Positions 10,214 through 19,682 of a DNA stretch of 64,000 nucleotides are shown here, in pieces. Each line of letters starts with the position of its first letter. Within the stretch, counting starts at the first letter, position 1. The notes under the pieces are model-generated. The model searched no databases. It had not been told where the DNA came from and saw only the letters and a program-made list of their open reading frames with translations. Source of the stretch: Photorhabdus khanii NC19 (GTDB lineage: Bacteria > Pseudomonadota > Gammaproteobacteria > Enterobacterales > Enterobacteriaceae); contig NZ_AYSJ01000011.1 of assembly GCF_000517265.1 (NCBI RefSeq), positions 310,091-374,090 on the forward strand, read 5' to 3'. A program made the translations under genes and the position numbers.

Positions 10214-12526
10214 ATGAAAGCACTGACCATTGGCTTAATCGGCAATCCCAACGCCGGCAAAACGACATTATTTAACCAACTTACCGGCGCCCGTCAACGT
10301 GTAGGCAACTGGGCAGGCGTCACGGTAGAACGCAAAATTGGCCGTTTTATCACAGAAGACCATAAAATTGAGCTGGTTGACCTGCCGGGAACCTACTCTC
10401 TGACCACGATTTCTGAACAAACATCACTCGATGAGCAGATAGCCTGTCACTACATCCTGAGCGGTGATGCTGACATGCTGATTAACGTCGTAGACGCTGC
10501 TAACCTTGAGCGAAATCTCTATCTGACATTACAACTGCTGGAATTAGGCATTCCCTGCATTGTTGCGCTGAATATGCTGGATATCGCTAAAAGCCAGCAT
10601 ATTCAAATCAATATTGCTGAGTTGGAGAAACGCCTTGGCTGTCCGGTCATTCCAATGGTTTCAACCCGAGCAACCGGACTCAATGAACTGAAACAAGCGA
10701 TTGACCGCCATAAACAGAATTCTGGGCAGTCATTGATTCGCTACCCTGACAACCTGTTGCAAGAAGTTGATCAGCTATTTGGTGCAATTTCAGACGATTT
10801 TAATGCTCAACAACGCCGTTGGTTAGCACTTCAGATACTTGAAGGGGACATTTACAGCCTGGAACGTTCTGGCCTTGCGGCCTCAATCTTGGCTGAATCC
10901 AAAGAACGCCTGCAACAACAGCAATACGAAGAACCTGAACTGGTTATTGCCGATGCACGCTATCAAAGCATCAACACCTTATGTATGGCAGTGATCGACA
11001 GCCAAAAAGCAACGCCAAACAAACTCACCCAGGCAATTGATAACATCATCCTCAACCGCTGGTTGGGCGTACCCATTTTCCTGGCGGTTATGTATTTAAT
11101 GTTCGTACTGGCGATTAATATCGGTGGTGCATTACAGCCTATTTTCGACGCAGGTTCTATCGCTATTTTCATTCATGGCGTTCAATGGCTTGGTCATACG
11201 TTACATTTTCCTGAATGGCTGACTATTTTCCTCGCGCAAGGTATTGGCGGCGGTATCAACACGGTTCTGCCACTGGTACCACAAATCGGCATGATGTATT
11301 TGTTCCTCTCTTTCCTTGAGGACTCCGGTTATATGGCGCGGGCGGCGTTTGTCATGGACCGTCTGATGCAGGTTCTGGGTCTGCCAGGTAAATCTTTTGT
11401 CCCATTGATCGTTGGCTTTGGTTGTAACGTACCCTCAATTATGGGCGCGAGAACGCTGGATGCACCGCGTGAGCGTCTGATCACGATTATGATGGCACCA
11501 TTTATGTCTTGTGGTGCACGGCTGGCAATCTTTGCCGTTTTTGCCGCTGCATTCTTCGGCAAAAACGGGGCAACCGTTGTTTTCTCTCTTTATATATTGG
11601 GCATTGTAGTCGCGATTTTGACTGGCCTGATGCTGAAATACACCATTATGCGTGGTGAAGCCTCGCCATTTGTTATGGAGCTTCCGGTTTACCATATTCC
11701 ACATCTGAAAACCCTGCTGTTGCAAACATGGCAACGCCTGAAAGGTTTTGTTATCCGTGCAGGTAAAGTTATCGTTATCGCCAGTATGTTTATTGGTGCG
11801 CTCAATAGCTTCTCTTTCTCTGGTAAAGCCGTTGATAGCATCAACGAATCAGCACTGGCTTCGGTCAGCAAAGTTATTACACCACTGTTACAGCCAATTG
11901 GCGTTCACGCAGATAACTGGCAGGCAGCCGTGGGACTGATAACCGGCGCGATGGCAAAAGAAGTGGTTGTCGGGACACTGAATACCTTGTACACCGCAGA
12001 AAGCATTACAAATGAGCCATTTGACGCAGAGGGGTTCAACCTGCTTGGTGAACTGAAAGAGGCTGTTGGTGAAACTTGGGGGAGCCTGAAAGACACCTTC
12101 ACTTTGAGTGTGCTTTCCAACCCAATCGAAGCCAGTAAAGGCGACGGAGAGATGGATAGCGGTTCTATGGGAATAATGAGTACAAAATTTGGCTCCGCTA
12201 TTTCAGCTTACAGCTACCTAATCTTTGTCCTGTTGTATGTACCCTGTGTTTCTGTGATGGGCGCTATCGCCCGTGAAACAAGCCGCGGTTGGATGACATT
12301 CTCCATTCTATGGGGGCTGAATGTGGCTTACTCAATCTCAGCCTTGTTCTATCAGATGGTGACTTTCTCACAGCATCCACAAAGCAGCCTGATCATCATT
12401 CTGGCAGTAACCCTCTTTAACGCACTGGTGTTTTCCTTCCTGCGGCGCACACGCAGCCGCGTGACGATGAAACTGAGCAGCAACACTGGAAATAGTTGCC
12501 ACTGCTCCAGTGGAAGCTGTCACTAG
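10214..12526 (+). CDS. feoB: FeoB, ferrous iron permease with GTPase domain
   Basis: The 770-residue protein starts with a G domain: P-loop GNPNAGKTTLFN (about residues 10-21), switch-II DLPGTYSL and NMLD. A GDI-like helical spacer and a C-terminal membrane part with multiple helices follow. The paired gate motifs (GFGCNVPSIMGAR and the later CVSVMGAIARE) are present. The tail ends in a Cys/His-rich NSCHCSSGSCH. It imports Fe(II) across the inner membrane, important in low-oxygen hosts. feoA and feoC flank it closely. Confidence 0.97.
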   Translation: MKALTIGLIGNPNAGKTTLFNQLTGARQRVGNWAGVTVERKIGRFITEDHKIELVDLPGTYSLTTISEQTSLDEQIACHYILSGDADMLINVVDAANLERNLYLTLQLLELGIPCIVALNMLDIAKSQHIQINIAELEKRLGCPVIPMVSTRATGLNELKQAIDRHKQNSGQSLIRYPDNLLQEVDQLFGAISDDFNAQQRRWLALQILEGDIYSLERSGLAASILAESKERLQQQQYEEPELVIADARYQSINTLCMAVIDSQKATPNKLTQAIDNIILNRWLGVPIFLAVMYLMFVLAINIGGALQPIFDAGSIAIFIHGVQWLGHTLHFPEWLTIFLAQGIGGGINTVLPLVPQIGMMYLFLSFLEDSGYMARAAFVMDRLMQVLGLPGKSFVPLIVGFGCNVPSIMGARTLDAPRERLITIMMAPFMSCGARLAIFAVFAAAFFGKNGATVVFSLYILGIVVAILTGLMLKYTIMRGEASPFVMELPVYHIPHLKTLLLQTWQRLKGFVIRAGKVIVIASMFIGALNSFSFSGKAVDSINESALASVSKVITPLLQPIGVHADNWQAAVGLITGAMAKEVVVGTLNTLYTAESITNEPFDAEGFNLLGELKEAVGETWGSLKDTFTLSVLSNPIEASKGDGEMDSGSMGIMSTKFGSAISAYSYLIFVLLYVPCVSVMGAIARETSRGWMTFSILWGLNVAYSISALFYQMVTFSQHPQSSLIIILAVTLFNALVFSFLRRTRSRVTMKLSSNTGNSCHCSSGSCH

Positions 12527-12535
12527 GAGTTAAGA

Positions 12536-12775
12536 ATGATTAGCCTGTTAAAAGTAAGGGATACAGTCGCTCTGAATGGACGGGCAGATGCCAGGTTGTT
12601 GAGCCGCCAGCTTCGTGCGTCCGTACAGATGATTGCCGCTATGCTTGAACAACTTACAGTGATGGGCAAACTGGAAAAGGTTGATGCAACTGCCTGCCTG
12701 AGTGGCAGTTGCAAACAATGCCCTGAAACACAGAAATGTGATACGGCGGTTTATCGGATCACAGGGAAATACTGA
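12536..12775 (+). CDS. feoC: FeoC, small winged-helix [Fe-S]-type Feo regulator
   Basis: The 79-residue protein has a winged-helix N-terminal half (LLKVRDTVALNGRADARLLS, then LRASVQMIAAMLEQL). A C-terminal cysteine loop follows (CLSGSCKQCPETQKC), whose four Cys residues fit the FeoC cluster motif. FeoC binds FeoB and, in some species, protects it from FtsH. The start is nine bases after feoB's stop, with GGAG as ribosome-binding site. A strong stem-loop follows the gene. Confidence 0.94.
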   Translation: MISLLKVRDTVALNGRADARLLSRQLRASVQMIAAMLEQLTVMGKLEKVDATACLSGSCKQCPETQKCDTAVYRITGKY

Positions 12776-12817
12776 ATCATACTTATAGAACAGCTCATCA
12801 TATATTGATGAGTCTGA

Positions 12818-12850
12818 GATAAACCCTACTTTTTTAAAGTGGGGTTTATC
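12818..12850 (+). terminator. Stem-loop terminator after feoC (possibly bidirectional)
   Basis: A 15-bp stem with a single G-T pair: GATAAACCCTACTTT pairs with AAAGTGGGGTTTATC around a short T-rich loop. It ends feoABC on the plus strand and faces the end of the toxin-antitoxin pair on the minus strand. A smaller hairpin (CTCATCA/TGATGAG, 12794-12812) lies just before it. Confidence 0.7.
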
Positions 12851-12941
12851 AACAACCTTGTTGGCCCAAAGGGTTATAAATCACAGGTGGACCCTACCAT
12901 TACTCATTTAAAAATAAAAATTCTTAGTTCAAACACACACT

Positions 12942-13247
12942 CTATTGATTTACAGGCATTTTTTGGAAAACAAATGCTCCGCCAAGCGCGGCAGCATAGC
13001 GACTTAAAGTATCCAGATTTGGCACACTCTTGCCATTTTCCATACGGCTGATGTTTTGCTTTTGAGTGCCAATTTTCTGAGCAACATCTTGCTGAGTAAG
13101 ACGCAACGCTTTACGTGCATCCTTAAGCTGTTTCATCAATGTTTTGCGGATCTGAATATCGTTATATGCTTCCAGAGTCGCGGTATCTTCTAAGAGAAGC
13201 GCTTTAGCTTCAGAAAATGGGATAATATCATAATCATTATCAGACAT
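12942..13247 (-). CDS. XRE-family HTH antitoxin (HigA-like)
   Basis: The 101-residue protein has a C-terminal helix-turn-helix: LTQQDVAQKIGTQKQNISRM followed by ENGKSVPNLDTLSRYAAALG, typical of XRE/HigA antitoxins. An acidic N-terminal arm (about residues 1-40) may contact the toxin. The gene follows and overlaps the toxin gene by eight bases, giving the toxin-first order of higBA systems. It probably represses its own operon. Confidence 0.88.
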   Translation of the reverse strand: MSDNDYDIIPFSEAKALLLEDTATLEAYNDIQIRKTLMKQLKDARKALRLTQQDVAQKIGTQKQNISRMENGKSVPNLDTLSRYAAALGGAFVFQKMPVNQ

Positions 13248-13572
13248 TGTTAAGACTCCGTTTAATCTCTTTCATTCGTTGGTTTGCCAGATCAAGCGAT
13301 TTCTTCGGCGTTTTTTGGGTTTTCTTTTGCAGTATATGAACAACATAAAACTGTTGTCCAACGGCAAAAAAGAAAAACCCCCTCGCGATACCCTCAGATG
13401 CATTCACTCTTAACTCTTTAAGCCCGTTTCCAATATCTCTGACTTTAGGCTCTTTTAAGTCTGTTCCAGCAGCTTCTAATTCTTCAATAGCTTCAATCAT
13501 TGAAACTTTGAGACCAACAGGTAACTTAGAAAGCTCCTTGAATGCCGCTCTTATAATGTTTGCTGAAAACAT
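13240..13572 (-). CDS. RelE/HigB-like toxin (Gp49-like family)
   Basis: The 110-residue protein shows the Gp49-like RelE-fold pattern: a helical N-terminus (IIRAAFKELSKLPVGLK), KEPKVRDIGNGLKELRVNA, and the core strand ARGFFFFAVGQQFYVVHILQKKT followed by basic KTPKKSLDLANQRMKEIKR. Members are ribosome-dependent mRNA endonucleases. It is immediately upstream of, and overlaps, the XRE antitoxin. Nothing appears broken. The pair lies in the feoC-bioH gap, a small insertion into otherwise conserved synteny. Confidence 0.88.
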   Translation of the reverse strand: MFSANIIRAAFKELSKLPVGLKVSMIEAIEELEAAGTDLKEPKVRDIGNGLKELRVNASEGIARGFFFFAVGQQFYVVHILQKKTQKTPKKSLDLANQRMKEIKRSLNNV

Positions 13573-13632
13573 AAAACTAATCCATTTAACCTATATAGAT
13601 TATTTTAGCATGCACACCAAAAGTCATCGAAC

Positions 13633-13650
13633 CGCCGCATTCATGCGGCG
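13633..13650. terminator. GC-rich hairpin between the toxin-antitoxin pair and bioH
   Basis: CGCCGCAT pairs with ATGCGGCG over a two-base loop. It lies between the bioH 3' end and the toxin promoter on the minus strand. No clear U-tract follows, so a terminator role for bioH is plausible but not proven. Confidence 0.4.
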
Positions 13651-13703
13651 AACGCTTGACTATTCCAAACCACGCCAATAATAAGTTCGTTATATTATCA
13701 ACC

Positions 13704-14480
13704 TCAAAACGCTTCTCTACTAACAAAATCAGTCAATAAATCAACAAATTCATCAGGATGAGAAATAAAAGGCGCATGGGCGGCATGACGCATCATAGCT
13801 GAAACTGAACGCGGCCATTTCTCATCAAGAATACTGATAACTTTTCTTGGCACCAAACCATCCAGATAGCCATAAATACGCAGAAACGGTATGGAAAGTT
13901 CAGCCAAAGGTTCTCTTAAATCTTCAGTCCGCAAAATCTCCAAACCAACATTAAGCACTTCAACAGAAGGCATCGGCTGCGCCAATACAACGGATTTCAG
14001 TAACCGCGCGTCCTGACGGGCGCTGGCTGTACCCAATGTCTGCAAAGCAAGGAAACGCTCCACTGTGCGCTGGAAATCTTCACTAAGCTGATGTTCGAAA
14101 CCGCTCAAAACCTCAGGTTTGATCCCCGGCCAATCACCTTCTGCACTGAAATGTGGTGAAGACGCCACAGTAATTAATCCGGCAACCTTATCCTGATGGT
14201 TAAGCGCAATCCGGCTGGCAACCAGCCCACCCAACGACCAACCCAGCCACAACGCATTTTCAGGCGCATACCGCCAGACTTCATCCGCCATATCATCAAG
14301 GCTCATCGCGCCGTATTTCTGACTGCGGCCGTAACCCGGTAAATCCACCAGATGTAAACGAAAATGCGGAGCGCATCGCATTTCAATGGAACGCCAAACT
14401 TCCGCATTCAACCCCCATCCGTGCAGCAACACAAGATCACGCGAATCCCCCGCAGAAGTCTGCCAAAACAGATCAGCCAT
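13704..14480 (-). CDS. bioH: BioH, pimeloyl-[ACP] methyl ester esterase
   Basis: This alpha/beta hydrolase has [12 protein letters not shown] near the N-terminus, the nucleophile elbow GWSLGG (about residue 80), the acid in [10 protein letters not shown] and the histidine in [10 protein letters not shown]. All are diagnostic of BioH, which removes the methyl group from pimeloyl-ACP methyl ester in biotin synthesis. I place the start at the ATG at 14480 (MADLFWQTS), matching family length (258 residues). An in-frame ATG at 14492 would add four residues. It is divergent from gntX, with 39 bases between starts, as in E. coli. Confidence 0.95.
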   Translation of the reverse strand: MADLFWQTSAGDSRDLVLLHGWGLNAEVWRSIEMRCAPHFRLHLVDLPGYGRSQKYGAMSLDDMADEVWRYAPENALWLGWSLGGLVASRIALNHQDKVAGLITVASSPHFSAEGDWPGIKPEVLSGFEHQLSEDFQRTVERFLALQTLGTASARQDARLLKSVVLAQPMPSVEVLNVGLEILRTEDLREPLAELSIPFLRIYGYLDGLVPRKVISILDEKWPRSVSAMMRHAAHAPFISHPDEFVDLLTDFVSREAF

Positions 14481-14519
14481 TGTTATTCTCAACTTTATTT
14501 ACCATCAAGGAAGAAACCT

Positions 14520-15203
14520 ATGCTAACAATGGTTGGGTACTGTTGGCTATGCCATCAGCCTCTGTGGTTTCCACATCATGGAATATGCAGCTTTTGCAAC
14601 AAGCGGCTGAAACGTCTGACAAATATGTGCCCTCGTTGTGCACTGCCCTCAGAATTAACCTCACTGCCTTGTGGGCGCTGTATCAAGAACCCCCCGCTAT
14701 GGGAACATATGATCGCGATTACCGATTATCGCCCACCATTGAGCGGCCTGATTCGCCGCTATAAATATCACAGCACGCCACAACTCGCATCCGTTCTGGC
14801 GCGTCTGTTTCTGCTGCACTGGCAACAAGGCTATCGTGCTGGGCGATGGTATAAACCCAACATTCTGCTCAGTGTGCCACTGCATCGGCACAGGCGCTGG
14901 AAACGGGGATTTGATCAAGGTGTATTAATCGCAAAGCAACTATCAGAATGGCTACAATGCGATTATCAGCAAAGCATTCTGCAACGGACGCGTGCTACAC
15001 TACCGCAAAGAAATTTATCAGCGGTACGTCGTAAAACCAATCTCAGGAAAGCGTTCCGGCTCTGTGGCCCCGTCATAGGACAACACATCGCCATACTTGA
15101 TGATGTGATTACTACCGGTGCGACGATGACCGAAATTTCCCGTTTGTTAATTCGTGCTGGCGCCCGCTCAGTGCAGGTCTGGGCGATTTGCCGAACCTTG
15201 TAG
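14520..15203 (+). CDS. gntX: GntX/ComF-family phosphoribosyltransferase-like protein
   Basis: The 227-residue ComF-family protein has an N-terminal zinc-ribbon-like region with CWLC, CSFC and CPRCALP pairs. The C-terminal phosphoribosyltransferase loop reads IAILDDVITTGATMTEISRL. The start at 14520 is preceded by AAGGAAG and gives the E. coli length; the frame is open further upstream into bioH. ComF homologs are linked to use of external DNA, but the biochemical role in enterobacteria is not firmly settled. nfuA follows. Confidence 0.92.
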   Translation: MLTMVGYCWLCHQPLWFPHHGICSFCNKRLKRLTNMCPRCALPSELTSLPCGRCIKNPPLWEHMIAITDYRPPLSGLIRRYKYHSTPQLASVLARLFLLHWQQGYRAGRWYKPNILLSVPLHRHRRWKRGFDQGVLIAKQLSEWLQCDYQQSILQRTRATLPQRNLSAVRRKTNLRKAFRLCGPVIGQHIAILDDVITTGATMTEISRLLIRAGARSVQVWAICRTL

Positions 15204-15262
15204 TCAAGATGAGAATGGGCGTATTATAACCAACTATAGCAGTCAACTATTGAGCAAATGAT

Positions 15263-15838
15263 ATGATTAATATTACTGAAGCAGCGCAAGCCCATTTCGC
15301 CAAATTACTAGCAAACCAAGAACCTGGTACTCAAATCCGCGTATTTGTCATCAATCCGGGTACACCTACCGCAGAATGCGGTGTGTCTTACTGCCCACCT
15401 GACGCTGTTGAAGCAACGGATACTGAGCTGAAATTTGAGAAACTGTCAGCTTACGTTGACGAGCTGAGCGCGCCGTTCCTTGAAGAAGCAGAAATCGATT
15501 TTGTCACTGATCAGTTAGGCTCTCAGCTAACACTAAAAGCCCCTAACGCCAAAATGCGCAAAGTTTCTGATGATTCTCCACTGATCGAACGGGTGGAATA
15601 TGTCTTACAGTCACAAATTAACCCACAATTAGCGGGTCACGGTGGCCGTGTCAGCCTGATGGAAATCACTGATGATGGTTTCGCTATCCTTCAGTTCGGC
15701 GGCGGTTGCAATGGTTGTTCAATGGTCGATGTCACCCTGAAAGAAGGGATTGAAAAAGAGTTGCTGAACATGTTCCCTGAATTAAAAGGTGTAAGAGACT
15801 TGACTGAACATCAACGCGGTGAACACTCTTATTACTGA
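15263..15838 (+). CDS. nfuA: NfuA, Fe-S carrier/biogenesis protein
   Basis: The 191-residue protein has an N-terminal degenerate A-type domain and a C-terminal Nfu domain with the CxxC motif [17 protein letters not shown] (about residues 147-163). NfuA binds a [4Fe-4S] cluster at its dimer interface and delivers it to apo-targets under oxidative stress or iron limitation. The context after gntX matches E. coli. A hairpin (TTTCCCG/CGGGAAA, 15847-15873) follows. Confidence 0.96.
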   Translation: MINITEAAQAHFAKLLANQEPGTQIRVFVINPGTPTAECGVSYCPPDAVEATDTELKFEKLSAYVDELSAPFLEEAEIDFVTDQLGSQLTLKAPNAKMRKVSDDSPLIERVEYVLQSQINPQLAGHGGRVSLMEITDDGFAILQFGGGCNGCSMVDVTLKEGIEKELLNMFPELKGVRDLTEHQRGEHSYY

Positions 15839-15846
15839 CAACTGAC

Positions 15847-15873
15847 TTTCCCGTTCGGATAACCGTCGGGAAA
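15847..15873 (+). terminator. Stem-loop after nfuA
   Basis: TTTCCCG and CGGGAAA pair around a 13-base loop nine bases after the nfuA stop. A run of A residues in the right arm and no strong U-tract make it a moderate terminator candidate. Confidence 0.45.
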
Positions 15874-15936
15874 ATGTCACTACAATAATAACCTAATGGG
15901 ATAATCTCTAAATTCTAAGAGCAAGTCAGAATATAT

Positions 15937-16275
15937 ATGGAACATTTTCAAACAATCAGCCCTGAGCAGGCTTATCAACATTGGCAAGATAAATCCGCCA
16001 TTATGGTGGATATCCGCGATCCACAAAGTTTCCGGGGCGGCCATGCATCCGGGGCCTTTCATTTAACCAATGACACATTAAATGAATTTATGTTGCAGAC
16101 CCATTTCGAGCAACCTGTCATGGTCATGTGTTACCACGGTCACAGCAGCCAGAGCGCCGCTCAGTACTTACTGAACATGGGTTTTGAAGCGGTTTACAGC
16201 ATTAATGGTGGCTTTGAAGCCTGGCAAAGAGACTATCCTCAAGCTGTTGATTCCTTATTACATAATCTGGCATAA
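15937..16275 (+). CDS. glpE: GlpE, single-domain thiosulfate sulfurtransferase (rhodanese)
   Basis: The 112-residue rhodanese domain has [11 protein letters not shown] and an active-site cysteine loop [14 protein letters not shown] at about residues 66-79. GlpE moves sulfane sulfur from thiosulfate to acceptors such as cyanide or thioredoxin. It heads the glpE-glpG-glpR series, with ten bases to glpG. Size and sequence match E. coli GlpE. Confidence 0.95.
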   Translation: MEHFQTISPEQAYQHWQDKSAIMVDIRDPQSFRGGHASGAFHLTNDTLNEFMLQTHFEQPVMVMCYHGHSSQSAAQYLLNMGFEAVYSINGGFEAWQRDYPQAVDSLLHNLA

Positions 16276-16284
16276 CAACACCTC

Positions 16285-17139
16285 ATGATCCACGTAATCG
16301 CTATTTCAAACCCGCGCCTGGCACAAGCTTTTATCGATTATATGGCAACCCATCAAGTACATCTGACCATGCGTCCGAGTCACGATGGGCAGCACGTAGA
16401 ACTGTGGCTGGAAGATGACACTAAACTCGCCATCGTTCAACAAGAGCTGGAGCAATTTACCCGTGACCCACTGAACGAACGTTATCAGGCGGCCAGTTGG
16501 CAATCCGGCAATGTGAATCACTCATTGAAATATCATAACAATCTGAATTGGCAATATTTGAGTCGTCAGGCTGGCCCGTTAACAATGACCGTTCTGATCC
16601 TGAATATCGCCGTTTATCTCTGGATGCAATTCACCGGGGATTATCAGGTTATGTCCTGGCTAGCCTGGCCAGACAACAGTCAACATCTGGAGCTATGGCG
16701 TTGGGTGACTCACGGTTTACTGCATTTCTCACTACTGCATATCATCTTTAATCTCATGTGGTGGTGGTATCTTGGCGGACAAACAGAAAAGCGCCTTGGT
16801 ACAGGAAAGCTGTTTGTTATCACTATCGTTTCCGCTGTTTTCAGTGGCTGGGGACAATCATTATTCAGTGGCTCTCATTTTGGCGGTCTTTCCGGTGTTG
16901 TTTACGCCTTAATTGGTTATGTCTGGTTAACCGGCGAACGTGCACCTGAGCGCGGCATTAGCGTTCCCCGCGGTTTGATGGCTTTTTCGATCCTCTGGCT
17001 GATTATTGGCTATTTCGACACATTTGGACTCGCCATTGCCAACGCGGCCCATTTTTCCGGTTTAATTATCGGCTTACTGATGGCGCTGTGGGATAACCGT
17101 CATACCTTCAAAAATAACACTCACAACCGGCATTCTTAA
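16285..17139 (+). CDS. glpG: GlpG rhomboid intramembrane serine protease
   Basis: The 284-residue protein has a cytosolic N-terminal domain (about residues 1-85) and six predicted transmembrane helices. Catalytic Ser is in [13 protein letters not shown] and catalytic His in [11 protein letters not shown]. The L1 loop W/R-rich region and [10 protein letters not shown] are typical of GlpG. It cleaves membrane proteins within the bilayer. It lies between glpE and glpR with short gaps. Confidence 0.96.
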   Translation: MIHVIAISNPRLAQAFIDYMATHQVHLTMRPSHDGQHVELWLEDDTKLAIVQQELEQFTRDPLNERYQAASWQSGNVNHSLKYHNNLNWQYLSRQAGPLTMTVLILNIAVYLWMQFTGDYQVMSWLAWPDNSQHLELWRWVTHGLLHFSLLHIIFNLMWWWYLGGQTEKRLGTGKLFVITIVSAVFSGWGQSLFSGSHFGGLSGVVYALIGYVWLTGERAPERGISVPRGLMAFSILWLIIGYFDTFGLAIANAAHFSGLIIGLLMALWDNRHTFKNNTHNRHS

Positions 17140-17157
17140 GAACAATAGGGGACTATC

Positions 17158-17916
17158 GTGAAGCAAACTCAACGGCATGATGCAATAGTTGAGCTGGTAC
17201 GTCTTCAGGGCTATGTCAGTACTGAAGAGTTGGTTGAACACTTTAATGTCAGCCCCCAGACTATCCGCCGTGATTTGAACGACCTGGCAGACAAAAACAA
17301 AATACAGCGACATCACGGCGGTGCCGCATTGCCATCAAGTTCAGTCAATACCGCTTATAATGACCGCAAAAGCATGTGGTCAGAAGAAAAAGCCCGTATT
17401 GCCCAACATGTTGCCAGCCATATCCCGGACGGCGCAACACTGTTTATTGATATCGGCACGACACCAGAAGCCGTCGCTCACGCACTGCTAAATCATAAAA
17501 ATCTGCGGATTGTCACTAACAACCTCAACGTAGCAACCCTATTGATGACAAAGGAAGACTTCCGTTTAATCCTGGCGGGTGGGGAGATTCGTACCCGTGA
17601 TGGGGGGATTATCGGTGAAGCCACACTGGATTTTATCTCCCAGTTTCGGCTCGATTATGGCATTCTTGGCATCAGTGGTATCGATATGGATGGCTCACTG
17701 CTGGAGTTTGATTACCATGAAGTACGTATTAAACGCGCCATTATCGAAAACTCCCGTTGCGTTATGTTAGTCACTGACCATTCTAAATTTGGCCGCAATG
17801 CTATGGTCAATTTGGGTAATATGAACCTCATTGATTACCTATTTACTGACCAGCTTCCCCCTCCAAGCATCCATAAAGTGATTGAGCAACATAACGTGCA
17901 GCTCGAACTTTGCTAA
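17158..17916 (+). CDS. glpR: GlpR, DeoR-family repressor of glycerol-3-phosphate genes
   Basis: The 252-residue protein opens at GTG with KQTQRHDAIVELV, then a DeoR winged helix: VSTEELVEHFNVSPQTIRRDLNDLADKNKIQRHHGGA (about residues 18-54, shown as family pattern). A sugar-phosphate isomerase-like sensor domain follows (DIGTTPEAVAHAL, LGISGIDMDGS). It represses glp genes until sn-glycerol 3-phosphate binds. The glpD start is about 250 bases downstream with GlpR-like half-sites before it, so it likely controls its neighbour. Confidence 0.95.
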   Translation: MKQTQRHDAIVELVRLQGYVSTEELVEHFNVSPQTIRRDLNDLADKNKIQRHHGGAALPSSSVNTAYNDRKSMWSEEKARIAQHVASHIPDGATLFIDIGTTPEAVAHALLNHKNLRIVTNNLNVATLLMTKEDFRLILAGGEIRTRDGGIIGEATLDFISQFRLDYGILGISGIDMDGSLLEFDYHEVRIKRAIIENSRCVMLVTDHSKFGRNAMVNLGNMNLIDYLFTDQLPPPSIHKVIEQHNVQLELC

Positions 17917-18037
17917 TAGTTTTTTCTATATTTGGGGATACCACTATCCCCTATCTTCTCTTCTTGCCACTCCACAGTTATGCCATCTTTTAGCTTCCTT
18001 ATTAATGCCATGTGAATTATATGGGTGTGACAATATT

Positions 18038-18053
18038 TGTTATCTATATCACG
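18038..18053 (+). promoter_or_regulatory. CRP-cAMP site upstream of glpD
   Basis: TGTTA-TCTATA-TCACG matches the CRP consensus TGTGA-N6-TCACA at eight of ten positions. A TAATAT hexamer at 18073-18078 is a possible -10, putting the CRP centre near -40, a class II position. Catabolite control of glpD is known in E. coli. Confidence 0.6.
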
Positions 18054-18119
18054 CGAATATGTTTTTTCTTAGTAATATAGTTGGCTATTTATGGATTTCC
18101 GATTACAATCACGAGCGAA

Positions 18120-18149
18120 AACGAACATTAAAGAACTGTTTCGAACATT
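18120..18149 (+). promoter_or_regulatory. Two GlpR operator half-sites 20 bp apart before glpD
   Basis: AACGAACATT (18120-18129) and TTCGAACATT (18140-18149) both fit the right half of the GlpR operator (WWCGAWMATW) and start exactly 20 bases apart, the usual tandem spacing. The left halves match only about half the positions. They lie in the leader, ending 15 bases before the ATG, so binding would block both transcript elongation and the ribosome-binding region. Confidence 0.6.
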
Positions 18150-18163
18150 TTTACGGGGGATGC

Positions 18164-19657
18164 ATGGAAACCAAAGACTTGATTGTGATCGGTGGTGGGA
18201 TCAACGGCACCGGTATCGCGGCAGATGCCGCTGGCCGAGGACTTTCTGTTCTGCTGCTGGAAGCACAAGACTTAGCCAAAGCCACTTCATCCGCCAGTTC
18301 AAAACTGATCCACGGTGGCTTGCGCTATCTGGAACATTATGAATTCCGTTTGGTCAGCGAAGCGCTGGCAGAACGTGAAGTTTTATTAAATCTTGCACCA
18401 CACATCGCTTTCCCGATGCGTTTTCGTCTACCGCACCAGCCACACCTGCGCCCGGCATGGATGATCCGCATTGGTTTGTTCCTTTATGACAATTTAGGCA
18501 AACGTGTCAGCCTGCCGAGCAGTAAAGGACTGAAATTCGGTGCTAATTCCGTACTGAAACCAGAATTAGTCCGCGGCTTTGAGTATTCCGACTGCTGGGT
18601 TGATGACGCCCGTTTAGTTGTTCTTAACGCTCAAGAAGTCAAAAAACACGGTGGAGAAGTGCATACCCGAACAAAAGTTACCCGTGCATGGCGTGAACAA
18701 GATGGCTGGATGGTTGAAGCCGAAGATCTGCGGACAGGTAAAACTCATACCTGGCGTGCAAAAGGTCTGGTTAACGCCACCGGTCCTTGGGTTAAAGAAT
18801 TCTTTGACGATGGTCTGAAACTGAAATCACCTTATGGTATTCGTCTGATCAAAGGCAGCCATATTGTGGTACCAAGAGTGCATGATGAGCCGCAAGCTTA
18901 TATTCTGCAAAACGAAGATAATCGTATCGTATTTGTTATTCCCTGGATGGATGAATTCTCCATTATTGGTACAACCGATGTGGAATATAACGGTGATCCA
19001 AAAGAGGTGAAGATCGACGATCAAGAGATAAACTATCTGTTGGAAGTCTATAACAATCACTTTAAGAAGCAAATTAGCCGTGACGATATCGTCTGGACCT
19101 ATTCCGGTGTACGTCCACTGTGTGATGACGAATCTGATTCGCCTCAGGCAATTACCCGTGACTACACACTCGATATTCATGATGAGCAGGGCAAAGCACC
19201 ATTGCTGTCTATATTCGGCGGTAAATTGACCACTTACCGTAAGCTGGCGGAGCACGCAATGGAGAAGATGATTCAATACTATCCAAATGCCGGAGGAGCC
19301 TGGAGCAAAAATGGTCAATTACCGGGTGGTAATCTGGAAGGCTGCGACCGCGACGGTTACGCCCGCTTACTGCGTAAACGCTACAACTGGTTACCGGAAG
19401 GTGTTGCTGTGCGTTATGCTCGTACCTACGGCAGTAACAGCGAACTGATTCTGCAAGGTGCTAACAATCTGGCGGATCTCGGTGAATTCTTCGGCCAAGG
19501 TCTGTATGAAGCAGAACTTTGTTATCTGGTTAACAATGAATGGGTTGTTGAACTGGATGATGCGATATGGCGCCGTACCAAATTGGGCATGTGGCTGAAT
19601 GAAGAGCAGAAACAGCGCATTGCAGTATGGCTAGCAGAGAATGCGAAGCCATTGTGA
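18164..19657 (+). CDS. glpD: GlpD, aerobic sn-glycerol-3-phosphate dehydrogenase
   Basis: The 497-residue flavoprotein begins METKDLIVIGGGINGTGIA with the FAD dinucleotide-binding motif. SSASSKLIHGGLRYLEHYEFRLV follows, and later GTTDVEYNGDP and SIFGGKLTTYRKLAEHAM. It oxidises glycerol 3-phosphate to DHAP at the inner membrane and passes electrons to quinone. The start at 18164 is preceded by GGGGG; the frame is open much further upstream but no family sequence is there. In E. coli glpD is divergent from glpEGR, whereas here it follows glpR on the same strand. Confidence 0.97.
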   Translation: METKDLIVIGGGINGTGIAADAAGRGLSVLLLEAQDLAKATSSASSKLIHGGLRYLEHYEFRLVSEALAEREVLLNLAPHIAFPMRFRLPHQPHLRPAWMIRIGLFLYDNLGKRVSLPSSKGLKFGANSVLKPELVRGFEYSDCWVDDARLVVLNAQEVKKHGGEVHTRTKVTRAWREQDGWMVEAEDLRTGKTHTWRAKGLVNATGPWVKEFFDDGLKLKSPYGIRLIKGSHIVVPRVHDEPQAYILQNEDNRIVFVIPWMDEFSIIGTTDVEYNGDPKEVKIDDQEINYLLEVYNNHFKKQISRDDIVWTYSGVRPLCDDESDSPQAITRDYTLDIHDEQGKAPLLSIFGGKLTTYRKLAEHAMEKMIQYYPNAGGAWSKNGQLPGGNLEGCDRDGYARLLRKRYNWLPEGVAVRYARTYGSNSELILQGANNLADLGEFFGQGLYEAELCYLVNNEWVVELDDAIWRRTKLGMWLNEEQKQRIAVWLAENAKPL

Positions 19658-19682
19658 ACAAAAATTAAATTGACGTAAACTT

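Noticed and set aside
17882-18163. N-terminal extension of GlpD
   Set aside because: The region carries CRP, promoter-like and GlpR elements, and family members start at METKDL.
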